A DNA stretch of 64,000 bases from Terriglobales bacterium (GTDB lineage: Bacteria; Acidobacteriota; Terriglobia; Terriglobales; Acidobacteriaceae), in NCBI GenBank assembly GCA_025936825.1, contig JAICSO010000008.1, forward strand, positions 143,772-207,771, read 5' to 3'. The stretch's first letter is position 1, and every line of letters starts with the position of its first letter. The notes under the pieces are model-generated. The model did no database searches. It was given only the letters and a program-made list of their open reading frames with translations, and had not been told where the DNA came from. Below, one piece after another: positions 35,370 to 47,523 of the stretch. The position numbers and the translations under genes are program-made.

Positions 35370-36728
35370 ATGTTCAACAAAATTCTGATTGCTAATCGAG
35401 GTGAGATTGCGCTGCGGGTGATTTGCGCCTGCAAGGAACTGGGCATCCGCACGGTCGCGATCTACAGCGAGGCGGACCGTAATTCTCTGCCGGTGCGTTT
35501 TGCAGATGAAGCGATCTGCGTCGGGCCTCCACAGTTATCGCAGAGTTATCTGAATATTCCGGCGGTGATCAGCGCCGCCGAGATCGCGAACGTGGATGCG
35601 ATCCATCCGGGATACGGGCTGCTCTCCGAGAATGCCAACTTCGCAGAGGTTTGCGAGACCTGCAACATTAAGTTTATTGGGCCTCCGCCGGAAGTGATCC
35701 GCCTGATGGGCGAAAAAGAAAAGGCGCGCGCGGCGATGAAGAAGCATGGCGTACCGATTCTTCCCGGATCCGAAGGCGTGCTCGCCAGTGAAGGCGAAGC
35801 TCTGGAGTGGGCGAAATCCGTCGGCTTCCCCGTAATTATCAAAGCCTCTGCAGGCGGCGGCGGGCGCGGAATGAGAATCATCCGCTCTGAGGCAGAACTC
35901 GCAACCCTCTATGCTGCGGCGCAGGCGGAAGCGGCGGCGGCGTTCGGCAACGGCGATCTCTACATGGAGAAGTACGTCGAGCACCCGCGCCATATCGAGT
36001 TCCAGATTCTCGCGGACGAGCACGGCAATGTAGTCAGTCTTGGCGAGCGCGAGTGCAGCATTCAGCGGCGTCATCAAAAGCTGCTAGAAGAATCGCCGTC
36101 GACGCAGGTCACGCCCGAGTTGCGAAAGCAGATCGGTGACATCCTTTCGAAGACTCTGTCTGAAATCGGATACGCGAACGCCGGCACGATCGAGTTCCTC
36201 ATGGACAAGGACCGGCGGCTCCATTTCATCGAGATGAACACACGCATTCAGGTGGAGCACCCGGTCACAGAAATGGTAACCGACGTTGACCTGGTGAAAG
36301 CGCAGATCGCGATTGCCATGGGCGAAAAGATGGAGAGCGTCTTGCACGGCCCGATTGTGCATCGCGGACATGCGATTGAGTGCCGCATTAATGCGGAGCA
36401 TCCGGAGAAGTTCACGCCGTCGGCAGGAAAGATTACGACGTTCCATCCGCCGGGAGGAACCGGCGTACGCATCGATACCGCGGCGTATGCAGAAGGGGTC
36501 ATTCCTCCCTATTACGACTCACTCATCGCAAAACTTGTCGTTCGCGGCAAGGACCGCGAAGAAGCGATTTCCCGCATGTCGCGCGCGCTGGGAATGTTCA
36601 TCGTGGAGGGCGTGCACACGACGATTCCGCTGCACCGGAAAATCCTTGCCGATCCCGAATTCCGCGCGGGGCACACGGATACCACCTTCATTGAACGCTT
36701 CCTGGCGAGAAACGGCGAGAAGAAGTAA
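35370..36728 (+). CDS. accC: Biotin carboxylase AccC
   Basis: 452 residues. Motifs: [32 protein letters not shown], the ATP-grasp glycine-rich loop [51 protein letters not shown], and the catalytic [20 protein letters not shown] in two parts. It carboxylates the biotin on AccB using ATP and bicarbonate, the first half of acetyl-CoA carboxylase. Standard family length and no anomalies. Confidence 0.98.
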   Translation: MFNKILIANRGEIALRVICACKELGIRTVAIYSEADRNSLPVRFADEAICVGPPQLSQSYLNIPAVISAAEIANVDAIHPGYGLLSENANFAEVCETCNIKFIGPPPEVIRLMGEKEKARAAMKKHGVPILPGSEGVLASEGEALEWAKSVGFPVIIKASAGGGGRGMRIIRSEAELATLYAAAQAEAAAAFGNGDLYMEKYVEHPRHIEFQILADEHGNVVSLGERECSIQRRHQKLLEESPSTQVTPELRKQIGDILSKTLSEIGYANAGTIEFLMDKDRRLHFIEMNTRIQVEHPVTEMVTDVDLVKAQIAIAMGEKMESVLHGPIVHRGHAIECRINAEHPEKFTPSAGKITTFHPPGGTGVRIDTAAYAEGVIPPYYDSLIAKLVVRGKDREEAISRMSRALGMFIVEGVHTTIPLHRKILADPEFRAGHTDTTFIERFLARNGEKK

Positions 36729-36788
36729 ATTCCAGAAGCTTTGAACCAAGCGAGCGTGTCCGGCGTACCCTTTTCAGGGGAGGTCGCG

Positions 36789-36944
36789 ATGCAAAAGGAA
36801 GGCGCGGTTGCGGGCATTTCAATGGGAACAGCGCTGGCAATGATTCTTTCGTTCCAGCTAAATCATTCCATTCTGTGGGCCATAGTGCACGGGGTGTGCT
36901 CGTGGTTTTACGTGATCTTTCGGGCGGTTAAGGGGAATTACTAG
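36789..36944 (+). CDS. 51-residue membrane protein
   Basis: ATG 36789 follows a strong GGGGAGG at about 36777-36783 with ideal spacing; the frame stays open upstream to 36741 but with no site. The product has an N-terminal soluble stretch (MQKEGAVAGISMGT) and two hydrophobic stretches, LAMILSFQLNHSILWAIV and GVCSWFYVIFRAV. Similar short proteins are known in many bacteria without a role. It lies downstream of accC and may share its transcript. Confidence 0.7.
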   Translation: MQKEGAVAGISMGTALAMILSFQLNHSILWAIVHGVCSWFYVIFRAVKGNY

Positions 36945-36983
36945 TTCGGCTGTGCTGTTATTCGACTGCGGCTGGCGTCCCAT

Positions 36984-37003
36984 GTCGGACAGGAATGTCC
37001 GAC
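36984..37003. repeat. GTCGGAC-AGGAAT-GTCCGAC palindrome
   Basis: A perfect 7-base inverted repeat. The same element is at 53539-53558 and, in frame, in the rRNA methyltransferase gene near 8474-8500. It lies between convergent genes and could serve as a terminator hairpin. Confidence 0.65.
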
Positions 37004-37012
37004 CCACAGAAC

Positions 37013-38128
37013 CTAGACTCTCGTTTCTTCCAGCGACTTGGTTTCGATCTGCACCAGAGGATTGACGTGGTTGGATGAAATCTCGTCGAGCAGACGTGTC
37101 GCGCCGGGATCCGGATAGGCCCCAAACAAAGTCGCTTTGATGGTATCGACGAAGCCGCGAAGTGAGCCGAACGTCTCGTTCACGGCGGAGGCTTCATATC
37201 CGCTGTGCACCATGCAGTTCGCGCAACGCGGATTGCCCGATTCCGTGCCGTAGTTCTCCCAATCGGTAGTGTCGAGCAGTTCCTGGAAAGAATCGACGTA
37301 GCCGTCCTGCAGCAAGTAGCAGGGCTTCTGCCATCCGAAAATGTTGTAAGTCGGCATACCCCAGGGTGTGCAGGCGTAATGGCGCTTGCCCATCAGGAAT
37401 TCCAGGAAGAGCAAGGACTGATTGAATTTCCAGCTCTTTTTGCGGTTGGACAAGATGGCGCGGAACAGTTTGCGCGTGCGGGCGCGGCCCAGGAAATGGT
37501 GCTGGTCGGGAGCTTTGTCGTAAGAGTATCCCGGCGAGAGCATCATGCCTTCCACGCCGACTTCCATCAGTTCGTCGAAATGAGCGCGAACGCTTTTAGG
37601 ATCGGCGCCGTCGAACAAAGTCGTGTTGGTCGTCACGCGGAAGCCGCGGTTCAGCGCCTCGCGAATCCCTTCCATTGCCTTCTCGTGTCCGCCTTCAAGG
37701 CAGACCGAAAGATCATGGTGCTCCTTCTGGCCGTCGAGGTGAACGCTGAAGGTCAAATACTTCGAAGGCTTGAAGAGGTGAATTTTCTCTTTCAGCAGGA
37801 GCGCGTTGGTGCAGAGGTAAATGTATTTCTTGCGCGCGACCAGGCCTTCGACGATCTCCTGAATCTGCGGGTGGAGCAGCGGTTCCCCGCCGGGAATCGA
37901 GACCATGGGCGTTCCGCATTCGTCGACAGCCTTGAAGCACTCTTCCGGCGTGAGCTGGCGCTTCAGAATATGGCCGGGATACTGAATCTTGCCGCAGCCG
38001 GCGCAAGCCAGGTTGCAGCGGAACAGCGGCTCAAGCATCAGGACAAAGGGATAGCGCTTGCGCCCGGCCAGTTTCTGCCTGATGACGTAGGTTGCCACCG
38101 TCCACATTTGCGATACAGGAACACTCAT
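37013..38128 (-). CDS. hpnH: Radical SAM adenosyl-hopene transferase HpnH
   Basis: 371 residues. The cluster motif CNLACAGC gives C38, C42 and C45 for the [4Fe-4S] that cleaves SAM. Further family marks: [73 protein letters not shown], and a C-terminal SPASM-like Cys stretch ([15 protein letters not shown]). HpnH joins 5'-deoxyadenosyl radical to diploptene, the first step of extended hopanoids. The organism therefore probably makes bacteriohopanepolyols, although no other hpn gene is in the window. Confidence 0.95.
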   Translation of the reverse strand: MSVPVSQMWTVATYVIRQKLAGRKRYPFVLMLEPLFRCNLACAGCGKIQYPGHILKRQLTPEECFKAVDECGTPMVSIPGGEPLLHPQIQEIVEGLVARKKYIYLCTNALLLKEKIHLFKPSKYLTFSVHLDGQKEHHDLSVCLEGGHEKAMEGIREALNRGFRVTTNTTLFDGADPKSVRAHFDELMEVGVEGMMLSPGYSYDKAPDQHHFLGRARTRKLFRAILSNRKKSWKFNQSLLFLEFLMGKRHYACTPWGMPTYNIFGWQKPCYLLQDGYVDSFQELLDTTDWENYGTESGNPRCANCMVHSGYEASAVNETFGSLRGFVDTIKATLFGAYPDPGATRLLDEISSNHVNPLVQIETKSLEETRV

Positions 38129-38549
38129 TCTCGAATCAACCCGTGTCTTATGGTATCAGGTCGAGGTCGGCTGATCGGCCACCGCGAACAAAAGCATTCA
38201 ACCGCAGAGTACGCCGAGATCGCAGAGAAGAACGAGCAAAGAACTTCTCGGTACGCCCTCCGCATCACTGCGACGAAATGATTTGTTTTGATGCAGAAAA
38301 CTGCCTTAAAAAGAGCCGTTTACATTGGCGGTTCAGGGGTCGAAAAAAGGCCTGAGCTGTGGTAAAATTCTGTATAGTCAAAGATGCCTTAAGTGATTGG
38401 AAATTCAGTAATTTGTGGGAAATTCAGGGCATCAAGAAGGGCATTGGAGAATCGTTGCTGCCGTGCTTCGCTTTGGCTCCCCTGACGGACGATTCAGGGT
38501 TGAGCGGGCACGAAGGAAAGGCACCGAAATTAGTTCTCCTTCACACTGA
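38129..38549. other. 421-base region between divergent hpnH and gyrB
   Basis: No gene is seen. It contains a CCGCAGAGTACGCCGAGATC-type word repeat near 38201-38230 and an AT-richer stretch with TATAGT at 38373-38378 and GTAAAATT just before it. This is a likely place for the gyrB promoter, though no good -35 box is seen. Confidence 0.4.
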
Positions 38550-41204
<2,655 letters not shown>

Positions 41205-41732
41205 ATCCAGTCTGGGCGGGCGCATCGCCCGCCTCCGGCATTGGCCCATTTTTGTACCCGCTTTCTATGCCTCCTCTCCAAGTGGCGCAATCGACAGCTA
41301 AGTAGGGGTTGCTCTAACTTACGGAGAGGCTCGCAAATGCGGCTCCCAAGGGCTGTGGAAAGCTTGTGGATTCCTCATCCCGAGTACATGATTCGACGAA
41401 AACCGACCGAGTGGTCGGATAGCACTAAAGTTGTAAGGGTCGCCATGTGCTTAGAGAATCATGCACTTAGAGCGAAAGCTTCGCCGAGAGTTACGTAAGG
41501 CTTGTGATTACAATCCTTTAACTTGCCTCAAGACTTTTGCACACCCTAGTCGCGGAAATCGTATGGCTCACACGCGGTGGTATGAGAAAGGAAACCCTCA
41601 ATATCTAGTCTTGGGACACGAAAATTGCTACTGGCACTTGGCTCAGGAGGCTAATTCCAGGAGTATGAAGCGCTACCGAAGCACTGGTTTGAGTAGCAGC
41701 CCGCACGTTCTGCCGAGTTGCTCCGCATCCCG
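41205..41732. other. 528-base region after gyrB with one strong hairpin, no convincing gene
   Basis: Perfect palindrome GGCGGGCG-CAT-CGCCCGCC at 41215-41233 just after the gyrB stop, a plausible terminator though no T-tract follows. The remainder has only short open frames. One at 41461-41736 codes for 91 residues with a basic start and an aromatic middle (MAHTRWYEKGNPQYLVLG) and could be a small gene or a remnant, but it has no ribosome-binding site or recognisable family. Confidence 0.45.
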
Positions 41733-42365
41733 CTAGGCTGCGGCGGGCCGTTCGCCTTTCAACGGGCCATTGGTGCGAGCCCATGTGTACTGGATGCGGT
41801 GGATGACGGTTATGGTTGCGAGCACAGCGATCACCCAAAGCGCCGGCGCCATCCGATTGAAGAGCGCGCCGAGGATGACCAACACTAAGCGTTCAGGGCG
41901 TTCCATGAATCCCACGCGGCAGGATCCGATGAGCGACTCGGCTCGCGCGCGGCTGTAGCTGACCATGATTGCACTGACGATTACATACGCCGTGAGCACG
42001 ACGTAAAAGAACCGATCACCGCGTGCAAAGAAGACCAATAAGCCAAAAAACTGCGACGCATCGCTATAGCGATCGACGACTGAGTCGAAAAAGGCACCGA
42101 AGCGGGTGACGCGATTCTGCGCACGCGCAACCTCCCCATCGACGAGATCAAAAAATCCCGAGCCGATGATGATCAGGCCAGCGTAGAAAAACATCCTGCG
42201 CTGATTTTCGGCGGTCGCATAGCCGAAGAAGAACGCGGCCCAGGCGTTCACGACTAAGCCCATGAACGTGAGGACGTTGGGATTGATCTTCGTCAGCGCA
42301 AGCCAACGGACAATGGTGCGGAGCAGAACCGCACAGGCGCGTCCGAAAGCGGAGGTCCAGGTCAT
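41733..42365 (-). CDS. CDP-alcohol phosphatidyltransferase family membrane enzyme
   Basis: 210 residues with about six membrane helices. The signature DG-x2-AR-x8-G-x3-D-x3-D is exact: DGEVARAQNRVTRFGAFFD with SVVD following. The last Asp residues bind metal and catalyse transfer of phosphatidyl from a CDP-lipid to an alcohol. Extra family resemblance (LTKINPNVLTFMGLVVN, ERPERLVLVILGAL) fits phosphatidylinositol-phosphate synthase or archaetidylinositol-phosphate synthase-like enzymes as well as PgsA. The exact alcohol cannot be told. A repeat separates it from greA, with the same strand. Confidence 0.9.
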   Translation of the reverse strand: MTWTSAFGRACAVLLRTIVRWLALTKINPNVLTFMGLVVNAWAAFFFGYATAENQRRMFFYAGLIIIGSGFFDLVDGEVARAQNRVTRFGAFFDSVVDRYSDASQFFGLLVFFARGDRFFYVVLTAYVIVSAIMVSYSRARAESLIGSCRVGFMERPERLVLVILGALFNRMAPALWVIAVLATITVIHRIQYTWARTNGPLKGERPAAA

Positions 42366-42369
42366 AGGG

Positions 42370-42483
42370 ATTGAATCATTGAATCATTGAACGATGAATC
42401 ATTGAAAGCCCGTGAGGAAAACCTCGGAAATGATCTATAAAACAAGCAATGATTCAATGATCCGATCATTCAATGGTTCAATT
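42370..42483. repeat. Inverted repeat of ATTGAATCATTGA words between greA and the CDP-alcohol gene
   Basis: Arm 42370-42406 (ATTGAATCATTGAATCATTG, AACGATGAATCATTGAA) pairs with arm 42449-42483 (ATGATTCAATGATCCGATCA, TTCAATGGTTCAATT). The loop is about 40 bases. It is the clearest member of its family and fills the whole gap between the two genes. Confidence 0.75.
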
Positions 42484-42488
42484 CTTTT

Positions 42489-42962
42489 CTAGCCTGCGAG
42501 GTCGTGAATTGTGCTCAGGGTCAAGATTTCCATTTCACGCTTGCCGTTCGGTGTTACGACCACAGCGGTGTCGCCGACCTTCTTGTTCAGGAGCGCCCGG
42601 CCGATCGGTGAAGTGGTCGAAATTTTTCCGGCAGCCACATCCGATTCTTCGCTGGTGACCAGGTTGTACTCGACTTCTGCGTTCTTGTCGTTATCGAAGA
42701 CTTTGACCGTGGAACCCAGGCCCACTTTGTCCTTGGGGATGTTGTTCATGTTCACCATGGACAACTGGGCAAGACGCTGTCCGAGCTGGCGCACACGCGC
42801 CTTCACAAACTCCTGGCGCTGCTTGGCCATGTGGTACTCGGCGTTTTCGCTCAGGTCGCCGAGTGCGGCCGCTTTCTTGATCTCTTTGGGGAGCTCATGA
42901 ACGAGTTCGTGCTCGAGCGCGTTGATCTCGTCCTGGAGTTTCTTCCTGATTTGCTCGGTCAT
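42489..42962 (-). CDS. greA: Transcript-cleavage factor GreA
   Basis: 157 residues from ATG 42962 (MTEQIRKKLQDEINALEHEL), the typical length. N-terminal antiparallel coiled coil with the acidic-tip signature DLSENAEYHMAKQRQ, then the FKBP-like C-terminal domain with STVKVFDND, ISTTSPIGRALLNKKVGD and GKREMEILTL. It enters the secondary channel of RNA polymerase and triggers RNA cleavage in stalled complexes. The upstream frame to 43007 is not needed. A TATAAT at 42974-42979 lies 11 bases before the ATG with no Shine-Dalgarno sequence, so the mRNA may be nearly leaderless. Confidence 0.96.
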   Translation of the reverse strand: MTEQIRKKLQDEINALEHELVHELPKEIKKAAALGDLSENAEYHMAKQRQEFVKARVRQLGQRLAQLSMVNMNNIPKDKVGLGSTVKVFDNDKNAEVEYNLVTSEESDVAAGKISTTSPIGRALLNKKVGDTAVVVTPNGKREMEILTLSTIHDLAG

Positions 42963-43087
42963 GCTGGAGGGAATTATAACCTGCGCAACGGTTGTGACGA
43001 CGCGCACAAGGATAGGTTGTGGCTGAAACTGGCGATGCTGCGGCGAGCTCTAAGTAATTGAAAATAAGTAGGCATCCAGTTAGCGAA

Positions 43088-43117
43088 TTGTGTCTCAGCT
43101 CATCACGCCTGTACAAT
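43088..43117 (+). promoter_or_regulatory. Sigma-70-type promoter of carD
   Basis: TTGTGT (43088-43093) and TACAAT (43112-43117) are separated by 18 bases, 35 bases before the carD start codon. It is the only good hexamer pair in the divergent greA-carD gap. Confidence 0.5.
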
Positions 43118-43151
43118 AGAGGTGTTCTCGCGTGGTGGGCTGTTCCTCATT

Positions 43152-43691
43152 ATGAGCAGCAACGGTAACGGTGTTTTCCACATAGGCGACCGGGTGGTTT
43201 ATCCGAACCACGGCGTGGGGATTGTCGAGCAAATCGGCAGCCGCACCTTGGGCACTCAGTCCGAGCGCTACTACCTCCTCAACATCAAATCCAGCAACTT
43301 GAAAGTGACGGTCCCGTTTCATAGCGTGGAAACGGTAGGCTTGCGTCCGGTAGTGAAGAACGGTGAGATCAAAAAGATATTAGAGTTCCTCTCTGACGGC
43401 GAGGGCGGCAGCGACGCCGACTGGAAGGATCGTTTCAAAGAGAATTCGGACCGAATGCGGACGGGATCGCTGCAAGAAGTGGCAGCGGTGTTGAAGAATT
43501 TGCTGTTGCTGCGGGAGTCGAAGAGCCTCTCGTTCCGCGAAAAGAAGATGCTGGAGCGCGCGCGTTATCTTCTGGTGAGTGAAATGGCGCTGGCGCGGAA
43601 TTGCGAGGAAGCGCACATCGAAGTGCTGCTCACCGAGACCCTCGCAAAAACCAACCTGAAATTTCCCGAGGCCGCGGAACTGGAAGGGTAG
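43152..43691 (+). CDS. CarD/CdnL-family RNA polymerase-binding regulator
   Basis: 179 residues from ATG 43152. The N-terminal RNA polymerase-interacting domain has FHIGDRVVYPNHGVGIVEQI and YYLLNI, and the C-terminal all-helical DNA-binding domain has LSFREKKMLERARYLLVSEM. Members stabilise open complexes at rRNA and housekeeping promoters, or act as light/stress regulators in myxobacteria. Length and the YLLVSEMALA stretch match the short CdnL/CarD form rather than the Mfd-related form. It stands alone, with an ATTGA-word repeat right after it. Confidence 0.95.
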   Translation: MSSNGNGVFHIGDRVVYPNHGVGIVEQIGSRTLGTQSERYYLLNIKSSNLKVTVPFHSVETVGLRPVVKNGEIKKILEFLSDGEGGSDADWKDRFKENSDRMRTGSLQEVAAVLKNLLLLRESKSLSFREKKMLERARYLLVSEMALARNCEEAHIEVLLTETLAKTNLKFPEAAELEG

Positions 43692-43697
43692 TCAGAA

Positions 43698-43735
43698 ATT
43701 GGATCATTGAATCATCGGAGCATTGAATCATTGAA
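43698..43735. repeat. ATTGAATCATTGA-word repeat, single arm
   Basis: AATTGGATCATTGAATCATC and GGAGCATTGAATCATTGAAC lie directly after the carD stop. Same sequence family as 21498-21594 and 42370-42483, here with no clear opposite arm. Confidence 0.6.
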
Positions 43736-43815
43736 CACCACGTCTGACATGCCGTGGTTCATGATGACGCTCCTCGGATAAGTATTGACCCAATCCTTTC
43801 GGCTTACCAGCCGCC

Positions 43816-44043
43816 CTAGTCTCTAGCTCTAAAGCACTCGCGCCCTTGCTTGCACTGCTTCGGGTGTGCGATCTGGTCGTCCGGTCCGGCAGAACCCATG
43901 GTGTCGAGGCACCAGTAAACAGCGGTAGTTGAGTCGCCGTTCTCCCAGAACGTAGGGCTTCCGATATAGGTGCCGAATGAAGTCTTGGTGCGCAGGCGAC
44001 GGCAAATTCCTGATCCTTGCTGGATGATGTTCAACGGTGTCAT
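43816..44043 (-). CDS. Small cysteine-containing protein coupled to the molybdenum hydroxylase operon
   Basis: 75 residues. Its ATG overlaps the stop of the FAD-subunit gene by four bases (ATGA). It has no signal. It is rich in distinctive residues: GSGICRRLRTKTSF, VYWCLDTMGSAGPDD, HPKQCKQGRECF. Four cysteines (one, one and two) suggest a metal site or a redox role. Its tight coupling argues for a role with the molybdenum enzyme. I do not recognise the family, and a maturation or electron-transfer role is only inference. Confidence 0.6.
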   Translation of the reverse strand: MTPLNIIQQGSGICRRLRTKTSFGTYIGSPTFWENGDSTTAVYWCLDTMGSAGPDDQIAHPKQCKQGRECFRARD

Positions 44044-45026
44044 GCGGCAACTCCTTCGGCCTTCATGCCGGCAGCGCGTAGAATCGTCCGGCGGACGATC
44101 GCTTCGAAAATAGGAATCTTGTAAGCGTTTTTCTCCAGCGGCGTGGCATTGGCCATGGCGGCGTCGGCGGCAGCGCGCGCCGAGTCCTCGGTGATTTCAG
44201 AATTGTTGAGTTTGGCTTCAGCGGCCTTGGCGCGATAAGGATACGGGGCAGCGCCTCCGAGCACGATGCTAGCTTTACTGCATCGCGAGCCTTGCATCGC
44301 GAGCGAGACGGCAACATCGGCGATTGGCCAATCGAACGATTCCTTCTCGCCCTGCTTGTAGTAGGCGGTGCGTGCCTCGCTCGCAGGAACCACGATCGCG
44401 GTGATCAGTTCGCCTGGTTCGAGAATGTTCTCGCGATGCACATCATGCGTCGGACTGGTGAAGAATTCTTCGAGCGCAACTTCGCGTTTGCCCTTTTTTG
44501 CCGTGATCTCCGCGCGGCCGTTCATCGCGACCAGCGGCACCGCAATTCCGGACGGATGGATGATGGCGCACACGCGGTTATCGAAGATGGCGTGGTAATC
44601 GTTCTCGCCGTCCTGTGCGAAGCAATGCGTGCCGCCCTTCTTGCGGCAATGGAAGTCTTCGGAACGGAAGTACCAGCAACGCGGGCGCTGTACCAAGTTG
44701 CCGCCAACCGTGGCCATGTTGCGGATTTGCGGAGTCGCGATACGTGACGCAGCTTCGGATAGCGCGGCATATGTTTTCTGAACCGCCGGATGCTCTTCGA
44801 TCTGAGTGAGCGTGACCAGCGGGCCGATACGAAGCCCCTTGTCGTCTTCGCTGATCTGATCGAGCCCACTGATCTGGCGAATGTTGACCAGGCGCGACGG
44901 GCTGGCGATGCCGTCTTTCATCAAATCGAGCAGATCGACGCCGCCTGCTTTGAACGACGACTCATCGGTCACCGACGCGAGCGCCTGATCCACGCTGTTT
45001 GCATTGACCCAATCAAAGCGGTTCAT
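44040..45026 (-). CDS. FAD-binding subunit of a xanthine dehydrogenase-family enzyme
   Basis: 328 residues. N-terminal FAD-binding domain like CoxM/PaoB/YagS: RIATPQIRNMATVGGNLVQR for the flavin loop, then WYFRSEDFHC and CRKKGGTHCFAQDGENDYHA, which is the Cys-rich region of PaoB-type subunits that holds an extra [4Fe-4S] cluster. A C-terminal CO-dehydrogenase-flavoprotein domain follows. It is a member of the three-gene order (2Fe-2S, Mo, FAD) like PaoABC. The gene starts within the stop of the Mo-subunit gene (ATGA). Confidence 0.92.
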   Translation of the reverse strand: MNRFDWVNANSVDQALASVTDESSFKAGGVDLLDLMKDGIASPSRLVNIRQISGLDQISEDDKGLRIGPLVTLTQIEEHPAVQKTYAALSEAASRIATPQIRNMATVGGNLVQRPRCWYFRSEDFHCRKKGGTHCFAQDGENDYHAIFDNRVCAIIHPSGIAVPLVAMNGRAEITAKKGKREVALEEFFTSPTHDVHRENILEPGELITAIVVPASEARTAYYKQGEKESFDWPIADVAVSLAMQGSRCSKASIVLGGAAPYPYRAKAAEAKLNNSEITEDSARAAADAAMANATPLEKNAYKIPIFEAIVRRTILRAAGMKAEGVAA

Positions 45027-47521
45027 GCGGTCATTCCTTTCACTTTGCCGAGCGCGGCTAGCATAGTGGCTGGGCGCATAGGCAGCTGGCGCACGCGCAC
45101 GCCGGTTGCGTTGTAAACAGCATTGGCGACTGCGGCTGCGGTGGGGATCTTCGCTGGCTCGCCGATACCGCCGGCGTCGGTCGAAGAGAGTCCCAAGATA
45201 TTTTCGACCACGTGTACTTTGATCTCCGGCGTTTCGCGCGAGCCTATGACTTTGTACTGCTCCAGGTTCGGATTCAGCACGTAGCCGTAGTTGCGATCGA
45301 TCACGCGGTCTTCATAGAGCGCGTACGAAATTCCCTGCAGCACGCCACCGTTGATCTGGTTTTCGAGCAGCAAAGGATTCATCGGGCGGCCGCAATCGTG
45401 GACGGCCCAGACCTTTTCCACTTTGATCACGCCGGTCTCGGTGTCGACGGCAACTTGCGCGAACTGTACGCCACCGTAGGTGATGAATCGTCCGCGCCCC
45501 CCGCCAGCCTCTTTGTAGTCTTCGCCGCGCTTAGCTGTCGCGGAAACGTCGTCGGTTTTCATGCGGGCCGCGGCTTGCTTAAAGCTGAGCGAGACCGAAG
45601 GATTGTCTTTGGCAAAAACTTTGCCCTCGCTCATCACAAGGTCGTCGGCGCTGACGTTCAGTCCCGGCGCAATTTCTTCGAGGAGCATCCGCTTCGCTTT
45701 GTAAGCGGCGTTGCGGGCGGATGGAGTGATGGAGTTTGTGGTCTGGCTGCCGCCGGATGGCGGGCCTGGCGGGTAAGTCGTATCGCCGATCTTCATGGTG
45801 ATGTCGCGCGGCTGCAACCCGAGTTCTTCGGCGACAACCTGCGCCAGAACGGTGCGAATGCCACCACCGATGTCCTGCACCGACGACATGAACTCGACCG
45901 ACCCGTCGCGCCCAATGCGGACTTCGGCGCTTGCGCCCACGTCGGCGATGCGATACCACACTGCCTGCGCCATGCCCAGGCCGCGCTTCACCGGACCGGA
46001 ATCCGCACCGGCTTTGTGACGCTGCGACCAGCCGCTAAGCTCGGCACCGATACGACGTTCCTCGCGGCGGGCAGGATGCTCGTCATTCTTGTCGCGAAAT
46101 TCCAGCGGATCCATCCCGAGCTTTTCCGCCAATTCATCGACGGCTTGTTCGAGCGCGAATGCACCTTGCGGATGCCCGGGAGCGCGCATCGCCGCGGCCG
46201 GACCAGCGTTGGTGAAGACGTCGTACTCTTCCGTGTGCACATTGGCGCACTTGTACATGTTCTGCGTCGGGCCCGCAGTGCCTGCCCCGGTGCCGACGCC
46301 CGCCGTTCCATAGCTGACCAATTGCATGGCGGTGAGCGTACCATCCTTCTTGGCGCCGATCTTCATATGAATACGCGCGTCGGGACGGTTGCCGGATGAG
46401 AGTTGCTCCTGCTTGCGCGAGAGCATCATCTTTACCGGGGCGCCAGTCTGCTTGGAGAGCGCAGCCGCGGTGACTCCGAAATTCCCGGCGCCGAACTTCG
46501 CGCCAAAGCCACCGCCCATGTACTCAGTGATGACTCGCACCTTGGCTTTGGGAATTCCGAACACCTCTGCCATTTCATCACGCACCGTCGAAGTGCCTTG
46601 GGTCGATGCATAGACGGTCAGCATCTCCGGTTTCCAGTCGGCCACCACGCCGTGCGTTTCCAGCGAGCAGTGCGTTTGCACTTGGGTGCGGTAATCGCCT
46701 TCAACGACGGCGTCCGCCTCAGAAAAGCCCTTTTCGAGATCGCCGTGAGGGCCGCCGCGACGACTCCTTGCCGGACCGCGCACGTTGCCTTTCTGCGGAA
46801 CATCCTCTTCGCCACCGCCTCCGCCCGCAGTTGCTGCCATTGCAGCCGGAGCGGGATAAACCAGCGGAGCATCCGGACGGCGCGCGTCTTCTACGCTGGT
46901 CACGAATGCAAGTTGCTCATAATCGATCTTGATCAGCTTCACAGCTTCATTCGCGGCGGCTTGCGAGGTTGCCGCAATGCCTCCGATCGGCTGACCGGCA
47001 AAACGCACGATCGGATACTTCGATGCCATCTCCTTCGATTTGTCCTTCACCTCGGCCATGTCGCTGAGGTGCTGCAGGATGTAAACGCCTTTCACGCCGG
47101 GATACGCCTTCGCTTTTGTCACATCGATCGAGCGGATACGCGCGTGCGGCATGGTCGATGTGATCATTGCGCCGTAAAGCATTCCCGGGAGATAAACGTC
47201 GGAGGTGTACCGCGCACGGCCGGTAGTCTTTGCCGGACCGTCAAGGCGCGTGATGCGCTTGCCAATAAACTTGAGTTCGTCGTTATTCGCCAACTGGTCT
47301 GGCTCGCCGGCGGGGACCGAACGCGTCACTTCCGTGATCGCGTCTTGCTGCGCGGCTGCGGAGACGATGCCGGAACGCACTTTCATGTCGTGACTGGCAG
47401 GCTGCGCTGGCGTAGCCTTCTTTGCCTGATCTTTGTCGCGGCTACGCTGCACCGGCTTGGGCTCGCCCTTGGTGCCGCCCTTCACGTCTTTGCTCTGCTG
47501 GGACTGTTCCTGAACCGGCAT
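45023..47521 (-). CDS. Molybdenum-cofactor subunit of a PaoABC-like aldehyde oxidoreductase
   Basis: 832 residues. N-terminal extension of about 65 residues with charged repeats (SQQSKDVKGGTKGEPKPVQ) followed by the usual fold. Mo-binding and catalytic marks: RITRLDGPAKTTGRARYTSD, TEYMGGGFGAKFGAG near the active site, PQGAFALEQAVDELAEKLG, and the C-terminal GIGEPAKIPTAAAVANAVYN, where the Glu of GEP is the family's catalytic base. It oxidises aldehydes or related compounds with a Mo-oxo centre. The Tat signal of the small subunit implies a periplasmic complex. The N-terminal extension is not typical and has no function that I recognise. Confidence 0.94.
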   Translation of the reverse strand: MPVQEQSQQSKDVKGGTKGEPKPVQRSRDKDQAKKATPAQPASHDMKVRSGIVSAAAQQDAITEVTRSVPAGEPDQLANNDELKFIGKRITRLDGPAKTTGRARYTSDVYLPGMLYGAMITSTMPHARIRSIDVTKAKAYPGVKGVYILQHLSDMAEVKDKSKEMASKYPIVRFAGQPIGGIAATSQAAANEAVKLIKIDYEQLAFVTSVEDARRPDAPLVYPAPAAMAATAGGGGGEEDVPQKGNVRGPARSRRGGPHGDLEKGFSEADAVVEGDYRTQVQTHCSLETHGVVADWKPEMLTVYASTQGTSTVRDEMAEVFGIPKAKVRVITEYMGGGFGAKFGAGNFGVTAAALSKQTGAPVKMMLSRKQEQLSSGNRPDARIHMKIGAKKDGTLTAMQLVSYGTAGVGTGAGTAGPTQNMYKCANVHTEEYDVFTNAGPAAAMRAPGHPQGAFALEQAVDELAEKLGMDPLEFRDKNDEHPARREERRIGAELSGWSQRHKAGADSGPVKRGLGMAQAVWYRIADVGASAEVRIGRDGSVEFMSSVQDIGGGIRTVLAQVVAEELGLQPRDITMKIGDTTYPPGPPSGGSQTTNSITPSARNAAYKAKRMLLEEIAPGLNVSADDLVMSEGKVFAKDNPSVSLSFKQAAARMKTDDVSATAKRGEDYKEAGGGRGRFITYGGVQFAQVAVDTETGVIKVEKVWAVHDCGRPMNPLLLENQINGGVLQGISYALYEDRVIDRNYGYVLNPNLEQYKVIGSRETPEIKVHVVENILGLSSTDAGGIGEPAKIPTAAAVANAVYNATGVRVRQLPMRPATMLAALGKVKGMTA

Positions 47522-47523
47522 GA

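Noticed and set aside
37205..38281. 358-codon open frame opposite hpnH
   Set aside because: Antisense to a gene with clear radical-SAM motifs; composition is that of a shadow frame.
41461..41736. 91-codon open frame after gyrB
   Set aside because: No ribosome-binding site or recognisable family, and it ends near the start of a convergent gene. Mentioned in the region entry but not called a gene.
42370..42483. CRISPR-like array because of iterated words
   Set aside because: Words are 8-13 bases, directly abutting and inverted about a centre, with no unique spacers and no cas genes.
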